Part shown: piece by piece, positions 1-5,932 of the stretch
How positions within the stretch are numbered: position 1 is the first letter of the stretch
How the letters are laid out: each line of letters opens with the position of its first letter
Assembly (NCBI GenBank): GCA_025355255.1
Contig: JANYAA010000338.1
Span: forward strand, 1-11,006
Direction: 5' to 3'
DNA: 11,006 nt
DNA from: Chloroflexota bacterium
GTDB taxonomy: Bacteria; Chloroflexota; Limnocylindria; Limnocylindrales; CSP1-4
The notes under the pieces: generated by a model
Databases searched by the model: none
What the model was told of the DNA's origin: nothing
The model's input: the letters and a program-made list of their open reading frames with translations, nothing else
Program-made: the position numbers and the translations under genes

Positions 1-1
1 C

Positions 2-1996
2 CCGGCTGACCTGACGCAGGCGTATGCCAAGGGCGCCCGGCAGCACGGGGTCCAGATCTTCGAGCACTGCGCCGTCACTGGGATCACCAAGGCCAACGGC
101 CGTGTCACGGGCGTCCTGACTGAGCGCGGCCCCGTGGCGGCCGACATCGTGATCAACGCCGCGGGGATGTGGGGTCGCGATGTTGGCGCGATGGCCGGCG
201 CCACGGTCCCGCTACAGGCCACCGAGCACTACTACCTGATCACCGACACGGTGGACTGGGCACATCCGGATCTGCCGGTGGTGGAGGACCCGAGCCTCTA
301 CGCCTACTACCGAGAAGAGGGTGGGGGCGTCCTCGTGGGGCTGTTTGAGCCTGTTGCTGGCGTTTGGGCGCTGGACGGCGTGCCGAAGGAGATCGAGTTC
401 GCCAGCCTTCCGCCCGATTGGGATCGCATCGGCCCATATATCGATGCCGCCCTTGGGCGGTTCCCGTCGCTCCGCAACGCCGGTGTCCGGACCATGTTCT
501 GCGGGCCGGAGAGCTTCACACCAGATGTCCACATGCAGCTGGGCGAGGCGCCGGAGCTGCGCGGCTTCTACGTGGCCGCCGGGATGAACTCCATCGGCGT
601 CCTGACAAGCGGCGGCGTGGGCTCCGCGATGGCAAGCCTGGTGGCAGACGGCACCGTCGATATCGACCTGACCGGGATGCAGGTGTCCCGGACTCAAACC
701 TACGAGACCAGCCGGCGCTTCCGCAAGGACCGCGGCGTGGAGCAGCTGGGCCGGCTGTACACCCACGCGGTGATGCCCGGCTGGCAGCCCGCCACGGCGC
801 GCAACGTGCGGCGGTCTGTCGTGCATGACAGGTTGGCTTCGTATGGCGCGCACTTCTCGCCATCGGCCGGCTATGAGGTTGCGGAGTGGTTTGACCCAGA
901 CGGATTGCACCCGACAGTCATCCCCGGCTTCCACCGCGACGGCACCTGGGCGCTGCGTGAGGCCGAGCACCGAGCGGTACGCGAGGGCGTCGGCCTGCTG
1001 GATCTGTCGATGATGGCCAAGGTGCTGGTGCAGGGTCGGGATGCTCTGGCGGTGCTCAACCGGGTCTGCACCTCCAATATCGATGTGCCCGTTGGGCGCC
1101 TTGTCTACACGCAATGGTGCAACGAGCGCGGCGGCATCGAGGCGGACCTCACGGTCACCCGTATTGCCGAGCATCAGTTCATGGTGGTGGCCTCGGACTT
1201 GATCCAGCGCAAGCTCGTCCCCTGGATCGAGCGGTACGCACGCCTCGACGAGCACGTCGCGGCCACTGATGTGACATCGGGCATCACGCTGCTGCAGGTC
1301 CAGGGGCCGCGCTCACGCGAGCTGCTCGCCGGGCTGACGAGCGCCGACATGTCAAACGAGGCGTTCCCGTACCTCACAGCCCGGGAGATCGACCTGGGCT
1401 ATGCGCGCTGCACCGCGATGCGCGTCACCTACCTGGGCGAGCTTGGCTGGGAGCTCCACGTTCCGGCCGACATGGCGCTCACGGTGTACGACACGCTCAT
1501 CGAGGCCGGAGCACCGTTTGGCCTGCGCAATGTCGGCATGAAGGCCCTCAGCAGCCTCCGCTTCGAGAAGGCGTATCGGGACTTCGGCACCGATATCGAC
1601 AACACCGATACCCCGATGGACGTGGGGCTCGGCTTCACCATCGCGTGGGACAAGGCCGGCGGCTTCATCGGCCGTGACGCGCTGCTCGCCAAGCGCATGG
1701 CGGGACCGCCGACAAAGCGTCTGGTACAGGTGTTCTTGGAGGACCCAGAGCCGCTGCTGTTCCACGGCGAGCCGCTATGGCGCGGTGGCGAGCGCGTGGG
1801 CCATCTGCGCGCAGGCGCGTATGGGCACACACTTGGGGGAGCCGTTGGCCTCGCCATCATGGAAGACGAGGCTGGCCTGCCGGCCGACGCGGTGAACGGC
1901 AGCGGCTATGAAGTGGACATCGCCGGCGTCCGATATCCGGCGCGAGTGTCCCTGAAGCCGATGTACGACCCGGATCGTCGCCGAATCCTCGCTTGA
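2..1996 (+). CDS. Dimethylglycine/sarcosine dehydrogenase-like FAD oxidoreductase fused to a GcvT module (5' partial)
   Basis: The reading frame is open from base 2 and the real start lies outside the window, so a GTG at 134 is only internal. The visible 664 residues carry the later part of a DAO-type FAD domain (the INAAGMWG segment and the GMNSIGV segment typical of the family), then the FAO_M linker (about 690-860), a GcvT folate-binding domain (about 880-1690; GGIEADLTV, LGELGWELH, SLRFEKAYRDFG) and a GcvT C-terminal barrel (to 1980). This order is that of dimethylglycine and sarcosine dehydrogenases, which oxidatively N-demethylate a methylated glycine and pass the one-carbon unit to tetrahydrofolate. 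About 150 residues seem to be missing, including the FAD dinucleotide motif and the covalent-flavin histidine region. Substrate cannot be set from sequence; related proteins act on other N-methyl amines. The family is clear, the substrate is not. Confidence 0.9.
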   Translation, partial: PADLTQAYAKGARQHGVQIFEHCAVTGITKANGRVTGVLTERGPVAADIVINAAGMWGRDVGAMAGATVPLQATEHYYLITDTVDWAHPDLPVVEDPSLYAYYREEGGGVLVGLFEPVAGVWALDGVPKEIEFASLPPDWDRIGPYIDAALGRFPSLRNAGVRTMFCGPESFTPDVHMQLGEAPELRGFYVAAGMNSIGVLTSGGVGSAMASLVADGTVDIDLTGMQVSRTQTYETSRRFRKDRGVEQLGRLYTHAVMPGWQPATARNVRRSVVHDRLASYGAHFSPSAGYEVAEWFDPDGLHPTVIPGFHRDGTWALREAEHRAVREGVGLLDLSMMAKVLVQGRDALAVLNRVCTSNIDVPVGRLVYTQWCNERGGIEADLTVTRIAEHQFMVVASDLIQRKLVPWIERYARLDEHVAATDVTSGITLLQVQGPRSRELLAGLTSADMSNEAFPYLTAREIDLGYARCTAMRVTYLGELGWELHVPADMALTVYDTLIEAGAPFGLRNVGMKALSSLRFEKAYRDFGTDIDNTDTPMDVGLGFTIAWDKAGGFIGRDALLAKRMAGPPTKRLVQVFLEDPEPLLFHGEPLWRGGERVGHLRAGAYGHTLGGAVGLAIMEDEAGLPADAVNGSGYEVDIAGVRYPARVSLKPMYDPDRRRILA

Positions 1997-1998
1997 AC

Positions 1999-2003
1999 AG
2001 GAG
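1999..2003 (+). promoter_or_regulatory. Ribosome binding site AGGAG deciding the start at 2011
   Basis: AGGAG ends 7 bases before the ATG at 2011 and just after the stop of the upstream dehydrogenase. It favours ATG 2011 over the in-frame TTG at 1993, which would overlap the dehydrogenase stop and lacks such a site. Confidence 0.7.
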
Positions 2004-2010
2004 TCCCCAC

Positions 2011-2370
2011 ATGACGCAGCCCGTTGAGATCCAGTACTTCTACCGCACCCGCTGGGGCGCCCACGAGGAGTTCATCGACCTCTTCAAGCGCAATCACTGG
2101 CCGATCCTCCGCGAGCAGCTCGCCGCCGGGCGGTACACGGCCGTGCGCATGACGACGGCCCGCTTCCATGCCCAGGGCCCGCACGCCTGGGACATCATGG
2201 TGTCCATCACCTACCGCGACTGGGCAGCCGTTGAGGCGCACAGCGACGGAGCGATCGCCGAGCGGCTCTATCCGGATCAGGATGCCTTTAAGGCGGAGGA
2301 GCGCCGACGGTTTGAGCTCCTCGAAGATCACTGGGACGTGGTGCTTGCAGAGGTGGCGCTGCCCGGCTGA
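2011..2370 (+). CDS. Small conserved-looking protein of unknown function (119 aa)
   Basis: I do not recognise this family with confidence. The protein is 119 residues, soluble, with no signal peptide or membrane segment. It begins with a likely beta strand (VEIQYFYRT), then an amphipathic helix (HEEFIDLFKRNHWPIL), strands (YTAVRMTTARF and WDIMVSITY), and a long charged helix (FKAEERRRFELLEDHW) before a closing strand. That strand-helix-strand-strand-helix-strand pattern and size suggest a dimeric alpha/beta-barrel (ferredoxin-like) fold like EthD, NIPSNAP or YciI proteins, but this is inferred from secondary-structure reading only. It starts 14 bases after the dehydrogenase stop with a good ribosome binding site, so the two are probably co-transcribed. 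A role in the same N-methyl amine pathway is possible but unproven. Confidence 0.8.
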   Translation: MTQPVEIQYFYRTRWGAHEEFIDLFKRNHWPILREQLAAGRYTAVRMTTARFHAQGPHAWDIMVSITYRDWAAVEAHSDGAIAERLYPDQDAFKAEERRRFELLEDHWDVVLAEVALPG

Positions 2371-2494
2371 CGGAAGCAGTCGTGGGCGTCCGACGTGTTG
2401 GCGGGCAGCTCTGCCAACCGTCGCGCGCGCCGTGCCAGCCGACCGGTGATAATGGCAGCCTCATCCTGACGCCCTCCGGAGGCCCGCGCCGCCC
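2371..2494 (+). promoter_or_regulatory. Intergenic region with possible -10 element GATAAT
   Basis: This 124-base gap separates the dehydrogenase unit from the DUF4332 gene. Besides the stem-loop it holds GATAAT at 2448-2453, five of six matches to the housekeeping -10, 41 bases before the GTG at 2495. It stands out as an AT-rich patch in very GC-rich surroundings. No -35 is visible at the usual distance. GGAGG at 2478-2482 is 12 bases before GTG 2495. Confidence 0.35.
2392..2422 (+). terminator. Stem-loop in the gap after the dehydrogenase unit, possible terminator
   Basis: GACG-T-GTTGGC (2392-2402) pairs with GCCAAC-CGTC (2413-2422), a 10-bp stem with one bulged T and a 10-base loop. It lies 21 bases past the stop at 2370, where a transcript would be expected to end. 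No T-tract follows, so an intrinsic terminator of the classic type is not shown; it could instead be a 3'-end stabiliser. Confidence 0.4.
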
Positions 2495-2884
2495 GTGCCG
2501 ATGATCACCGAGCTCACGCGTATCGAGCCCGTCCACCTTGCCCGCCTCGAAGCGCAAGGCGTCTTCACCACGGGCATCCTGCTCGAGGTGTCGTCAACGT
2601 CTACGCGTCGCCAGTCCCTTGCGGACCACGTGAAGGCCACCCCCAACGACGTCCGCACGTGGCGTGACGAAGCGCTTATGCTCAACCTCGCAGGCGTGAC
2701 AGCACACGAGCATCAGCTGTTCATTCAGGCCGGCATTGAGGGCCTTGCCAACTTGTTGTCCATTGACCTCCCCACATTCCGTCTGCGGCTGCTGCGCGCC
2801 GCCACCGAGCTCAACTGGGAGGTCCCGGCGGATCTCATGGTTGCCGGGTGGTGGGAGCAGGCGCGGACGCTCGAGGAGGCTTAG
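2495..2884 (+). CDS. DUF4332 helix-hairpin-helix protein
   Basis: The 129-residue protein matches the DUF4332 pattern: an N-terminal hairpin motif (LTRIEPVHLARLEAQGVFTT), a middle stretch with a run like RRQSLADHVKATPNDVRTW, and a second hairpin (LAGVTAHEHQLFIQAGIEGL) followed by a helical tail. These paired helix-hairpin-helix units resemble DNA-binding hairpins of ligases and nucleases, but many DUF4332 proteins have no known role and no catalytic residues are seen. The start is taken at GTG 2495 because GGAGG sits 12 bases upstream; ATG 2501 would be 18 bases away. It is the first gene of a group with the Lit-like protein and site-2 protease. Family call is fairly firm, function unknown. 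Confidence 0.75.
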   Translation: MPMITELTRIEPVHLARLEAQGVFTTGILLEVSSTSTRRQSLADHVKATPNDVRTWRDEALMLNLAGVTAHEHQLFIQAGIEGLANLLSIDLPTFRLRLLRAATELNWEVPADLMVAGWWEQARTLEEA

Positions 2885-2907
2885 CGGCCGGTACGCCGGC
2901 CCCGCCC

Positions 2908-3585
2908 ATGATCTCTACCCTCCGCGGGCTGGTGGCCGGGCTCGTGCTCGGTGTGGCCGCCGGGCTGGTTGTCGTCGCCCTGGCCATCCTGCCGTTCCTG
3001 AACCCCGTCTGGGTTGGCTTCGAGCAGACCCGCAGCAGCGTCACCAGCTGGACCGGGTATCCCGAGCAGACGGTCAGGTGGGTCACCGGTTCGGTCCTGC
3101 ACGACCTCGTCATCGGCCCGCCGGACTTCGCAGTCACCGTCGATGGTGCACCCGTGCTCAATGAGCGCGAACGCGAGCACATGCGCGATGTCCGACGTGT
3201 GTTCTCGTCGTTCTTCGTGGGAGCCGCGGGCGGCTTGGTTGTCCTTGTTGCGGCGTTTGCCTTTGCGAGGGGAGCAGGGCGCAAGGTGCTCTGGCGGCGC
3301 CTCAGCCGAGCGGGCCTGGCGATTGCTGCCGTCACCGTCATCGGCGGGGCAGCGGCGCTGTTCTTCTTCGACGCTGCGTTCGGGATCTTCCACGAGCTCT
3401 TCTTTCCGGCGGGCAGCTTCCTCTTCGACCCGCGAACCGAACGCCTCGTGCAGCTCTTTCCAGAGCAGTTCTGGGTTGAGAGCGCAACGTGTGTCGGCGT
3501 GGTCGTGATCGTCCTTGGCCTGGCGCTTGGGCACATTGCAGACCGGCGCGCCCGCGGCATCGGGATCCTGAGGCTTGGCCGGTGA
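2908..3585 (+). CDS. Lit/DUF1461-family four-helix membrane protein (possible lipoprotein intramolecular transacylase)
   Basis: The 225-residue protein has four hydrophobic segments at about residues 8-31, 102-121, 136-154 and 193-210, with a periplasmic-side loop between the first two. Family signatures are EREHMRDV with His91, FHELFF with His162, and the segment FDPRTERL followed by LFPEQFW. This matches DUF1461/TIGR01906. Characterised members of that family in Firmicutes are Lit, which moves an acyl chain from the lipid to the N-terminal cysteine of a lipoprotein to give lyso-form lipoproteins and uses two histidines. His91 and His162 are the likely equivalents. The start at ATG 2908 is chosen because the first helix begins there; no ribosome site precedes it, and in-frame GTG codons at 2848 and 2851 would overlap the previous gene. 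Activity here is inference. Confidence 0.7.
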   Translation: MISTLRGLVAGLVLGVAAGLVVVALAILPFLNPVWVGFEQTRSSVTSWTGYPEQTVRWVTGSVLHDLVIGPPDFAVTVDGAPVLNEREREHMRDVRRVFSSFFVGAAGGLVVLVAAFAFARGAGRKVLWRRLSRAGLAIAAVTVIGGAAALFFFDAAFGIFHELFFPAGSFLFDPRTERLVQLFPEQFWVESATCVGVVVIVLGLALGHIADRRARGIGILRLGR

Positions 3586-4733
3586 ACGGCGGCATCCCGA
3601 TCGCGCGCATCGCCGGGGTGGAGATCCGCGTCTCGCTCACGCTTGCGCTGCTCCTCGCCGTGGTGACGCTCCTGGGTGCTGAGCAGGCGGCCGCCACCGA
3701 TCCAACCATGAGCATGGCGATCCAGTGGCTGATCGGCGGCGCCACAGCCCTGGTGTTCTTGGGCAGCGTGATTGGCCACGAGCTCGCGCATGCCCTCACA
3801 GGACGCAGGCGGGGTGTGCCCACGGGTTCCGTTGTGGTGGGGTTCATCGGCTCTCTGGCGCCGCTGACCGTGCAGGCCGGCAAGCCCGCCGACGAGCTGG
3901 CGATTGCGGCTGCCGGACCCCTGCTGTCGCTCGGCATCGCCGCAGTAATGTTGCCGGCAGCCCTGCTCGTTGATGCGGCCTCGCCGCTGGTCGCAGCAAT
4001 CGCTGGCGGCGCCCTCGTGGTGGGCGGCCTCAACCTCGTGATGGGGGTGGTGAGCTTCTTGCCCGGTCTGCCGCTCGATGGCGGCCGCATCGTTCGGGCC
4101 ATAGCGTGGGCGCGCACAGGCGACATTGATCGGGCGGGCCGTGTGACGGTGACCGTCGGACGCCTGCTGGGCTGGATGGTCGCCGGGGGCGGCATCCTGT
4201 TGGCGCTCGTGAGCCGCCCTTCTGAGGGGTTGCTGCTGATAGCGCTCGGCTGGCTGCTGGCGGGCGGATCGCGCACCCTCGAGAAGCGCCTCGCGCTTGA
4301 GGCGTCGCTCCGCGGTGCAACGATTGAGGACGCGCTGGTGGCCGATGTCTTGCGCGTCCCGGCAGGCCTGACCGTCGACACCTTTGCAGAACGCATCGCT
4401 GCGGGCGAAGGAGGTGGCGTGGCAGTCGTGATGCAGGGCGACGTCGTCCTTGGGCTGATCGGCAGCGGCAAGATCGCCAGAACCGGCGCCAAGCGCGTTG
4501 CGACCATGCGCGCTGGTGAGCTCGTGGCGGATCAAGTGGCCATTGAGCCCCTGGCGCCAGGTGCAACGCTCTGGTCTGCAATTGAGATCCTCAACGCGGG
4601 GCGCCTCGACGGGCTGCCGGTGCTTGCTGACGGCCAGCTGCTCGGCGTGGTCACCAGGGCGAGCGCGAGCGAGGTGATCCGCGCACGGTGGCCGGACGCC
4701 CCCGCGGCGCGCAACCGCCGGCGTCCCCAGTAG
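3582..4733 (+). CDS. Site-2 protease family (M50) intramembrane metalloprotease with a C-terminal CBS pair
   Basis: The 383-residue protein has the M50 zinc motif HELAH at residues 66-70 inside a hydrophobic helix and the second metal motif PLDGG at 164-168, with Asp166 as the third ligand. Further membrane helices lie at about 17-33, 105-131, 135-160, 194-211 and 214-229. A linker (about 232-248) leads to two CBS domains, about 250-298 and 309-366, expected to be cytosolic and to bind an adenine nucleotide. This is the Rip3-like arrangement of M50 proteases, which cut transmembrane regulators such as anti-sigma factors. All catalytic residues are intact. Start GTG 3582 overlaps the stop of the Lit-like gene (GTGA), implying translational coupling; an upstream extension to 3489 has no family resemblance. 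No anti-sigma factor substrate is encoded in the window. Confidence 0.9.
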   Translation: MNGGIPIARIAGVEIRVSLTLALLLAVVTLLGAEQAAATDPTMSMAIQWLIGGATALVFLGSVIGHELAHALTGRRRGVPTGSVVVGFIGSLAPLTVQAGKPADELAIAAAGPLLSLGIAAVMLPAALLVDAASPLVAAIAGGALVVGGLNLVMGVVSFLPGLPLDGGRIVRAIAWARTGDIDRAGRVTVTVGRLLGWMVAGGGILLALVSRPSEGLLLIALGWLLAGGSRTLEKRLALEASLRGATIEDALVADVLRVPAGLTVDTFAERIAAGEGGGVAVVMQGDVVLGLIGSGKIARTGAKRVATMRAGELVADQVAIEPLAPGATLWSAIEILNAGRLDGLPVLADGQLLGVVTRASASEVIRARWPDAPAARNRRRPQ

Positions 4734-4771
4734 ACGGGCTCGTCCGCCACCCACCGCAGCGTCCGGGCCGG

Positions 4772-4777
4772 TAGGAT
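4772..4777 (+). promoter_or_regulatory. Possible -10 element TAGGAT before moaC
   Basis: TAGGAT fits TAnnnT and lies 16 bases before the moaC ATG in the 60-base gap after the protease gene. Transcription would start close to the ribosome binding site. No -35 is seen, so this rests on position and the AT patch only. Confidence 0.3.
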
Positions 4778-4784
4778 CAGCGCT

Positions 4785-4789
4785 GGAGG
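4785..4789 (+). promoter_or_regulatory. Ribosome binding site GGAGG for moaC
   Basis: GGAGG ends 4 bases before the ATG at 4794. Spacing is short but the match is full, supporting this start over later in-frame GTG codons. Confidence 0.55.
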
Positions 4790-4793
4790 TTCC

Positions 4794-5390
4794 ATGGACC
4801 GAAACGATGCCCCCCGTGCCGAGCGTCGGCGCCTGACCCACGTGGACCGCGGCGGACGGCCGCGCATGGTGGACGTGAGTGCCAAGCCCGCTACCGCTCG
4901 CCGCGCCGTTGCCGAGGCCGAGGTGGCCGTTGGCGCTGAGACCCTGAGCATGGTGATCGATGGCGGTGGCGCGAAGGGCGACGTCCTCACGGTTGCCGAG
5001 CTGGCGGGCGTGATGGGGGGCAAGCGCACCTCAGAGTTGATCCCGCTCTGCCACCCGATCGCCCTGACGGACCTCGTCGTCTCGATCATCCCGGATCGCG
5101 GCGCAAGCTGTCTGCGGATCCGCGCAGAGGCCGCCACCGTCGGAGCCACGGGCGTGGAGATGGAGGCGATGACCGCTGCCGCGGTTGCTGCGCTCACCGT
5201 GTACGACATGGTGAAGGGCGTGGAGCGCGGGGTGGAGGTCCGCAACCTGCGGCTCGTCTCCAAGAGCGGCGGCAAGAGCGGCGAGTGTCATCGGCCAGCC
5301 GAGGCGCCTCGGCTGGACGCCCCACGACCGCGCCCCAAGCCCGGCGACCGCATCGCCGGGCGCGTCGGCCGCCACAAGCCCGCAGGCTGA
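4794..5390 (+). CDS. moaC: Cyclic pyranopterin monophosphate synthase MoaC
   Basis: MoaC converts the MoaA product 3',8-cyclo-7,8-dihydro-GTP to cyclic pyranopterin monophosphate, an early step of molybdenum cofactor synthesis. Diagnostic segments are all present: LTHVD and MVDVSAK near the N terminus, AKGDV with Lys61, GKRTSELIPLCHP with His87, TGVEMEAMTAA, YDMVKG with Asp138 and Lys141, and KSGGKSG at 157-163. These map to the Escherichia coli active-site residues Lys51, His77, Asp128 and Lys131. Two oddities: the usual MAAK before RTSELIP is MGGK here, and about 35 Pro/Arg-rich residues follow the normal end at KSGGKSG, giving 198 residues against the usual 160 or so. The tail may be disordered. 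moaB follows 5 bases after the stop. moaA, moaD and moaE are not in the window. Confidence 0.95.
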   Translation: MDRNDAPRAERRRLTHVDRGGRPRMVDVSAKPATARRAVAEAEVAVGAETLSMVIDGGGAKGDVLTVAELAGVMGGKRTSELIPLCHPIALTDLVVSIIPDRGASCLRIRAEAATVGATGVEMEAMTAAAVAALTVYDMVKGVERGVEVRNLRLVSKSGGKSGECHRPAEAPRLDAPRPRPKPGDRIAGRVGRHKPAG

Positions 5391-5395
5391 GCCTC

Positions 5396-5929
5396 GTGGC
5401 GCGTACGGCCGTCGTGCTGACGGTGAGTGATCGGGTTGCGTCAGGCACGCGCGATGACGCATCCGGACCTGCGCTCGCGGCACGCCTCGGGGAGCTCGGC
5501 TGGGCGGTGGTGCACCGCCTCGTGCCCGATGAGCGCCCCCTCATCGCCGCAGCGCTGCGCAAAGCGGCCGCAGAGCACCCGCTAGTCATCTCGACCGGCG
5601 GCACGGGTCTCACGCCCCGCGACGTGACGCCGCAGGCCACGGGCGATGTCCTGGACTACGAGATCCCCGGGATTGCGGAGGCGATGCGGGCGGTCGGGCG
5701 CCTCTCCACGCCGCTTGCGGACCTGTCGCGGGCAAAGGTCGGCGTCCTCGGCCAGAGCCTGGTCATCAACCTTCCGGGATCGCCACGAGGTGCCCTGGAG
5801 TCATTCGAGGCGGTGGTCCCGTTGCTGGATCACGCCGTGCGGACGCTCGCCGGGCCGTACGATCACGAGGCTGCAGGACGTGTCCCCGGTCCCGCAGTCA
5901 GCCATGTTCATGAGCGCGAGGACCCCTAG
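5396..5929 (+). CDS. moaB: MogA/MoaB-family molybdopterin adenylyltransferase
   Basis: This family adenylylates molybdopterin before molybdate insertion. The 177-residue form has LTVSDR at 8-13, SGPALAARL at 23-31, the MPT-binding glycine loop STGGTG at 66-71 followed by LTPRDVTP, IPGIAEAMR at 90-98, LSRAKVGV, and the NLPGSP loop at 125-130. Size and motifs are closest to MoaB and the short MogA proteins of many bacteria, so the moaB symbol is a choice within the family. Start GTG 5396 is preferred since it gives normal length and starts straight into the first beta strand; an in-frame GTG at 5285 would add 37 Arg-rich residues overlapping the moaC tail in another frame. The ribosome binding site is weak, which fits translational coupling to moaC. 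The C terminus has a short His/Glu-rich tail. Confidence 0.9.
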   Translation: MARTAVVLTVSDRVASGTRDDASGPALAARLGELGWAVVHRLVPDERPLIAAALRKAAAEHPLVISTGGTGLTPRDVTPQATGDVLDYEIPGIAEAMRAVGRLSTPLADLSRAKVGVLGQSLVINLPGSPRGALESFEAVVPLLDHAVRTLAGPYDHEAAGRVPGPAVSHVHEREDP

Positions 5930-5932
5930 ATC

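Noticed and set aside
212..1255. Minus-strand open frame of 347 codons over the dehydrogenase
   Set aside because: Overlaps a clear GcvT-fused flavoprotein and has no domain or ribosome site.
134..1996. GTG at 134 as the start of the dehydrogenase
   Set aside because: The frame is open to base 2 and the residues before 134 continue the FAD-domain pattern (ADLTQAYAKGAR, then FEHCAVTGI), so 134 is internal.
2835..4841. Long minus-strand open frame of 668 codons across the Lit-like and protease genes
   Set aside because: It is antisense to three well-supported genes, has low-complexity Arg/Pro/Ala/Ser/Thr composition and no recognisable domain. Long antisense frames are expected in high-GC coding DNA.
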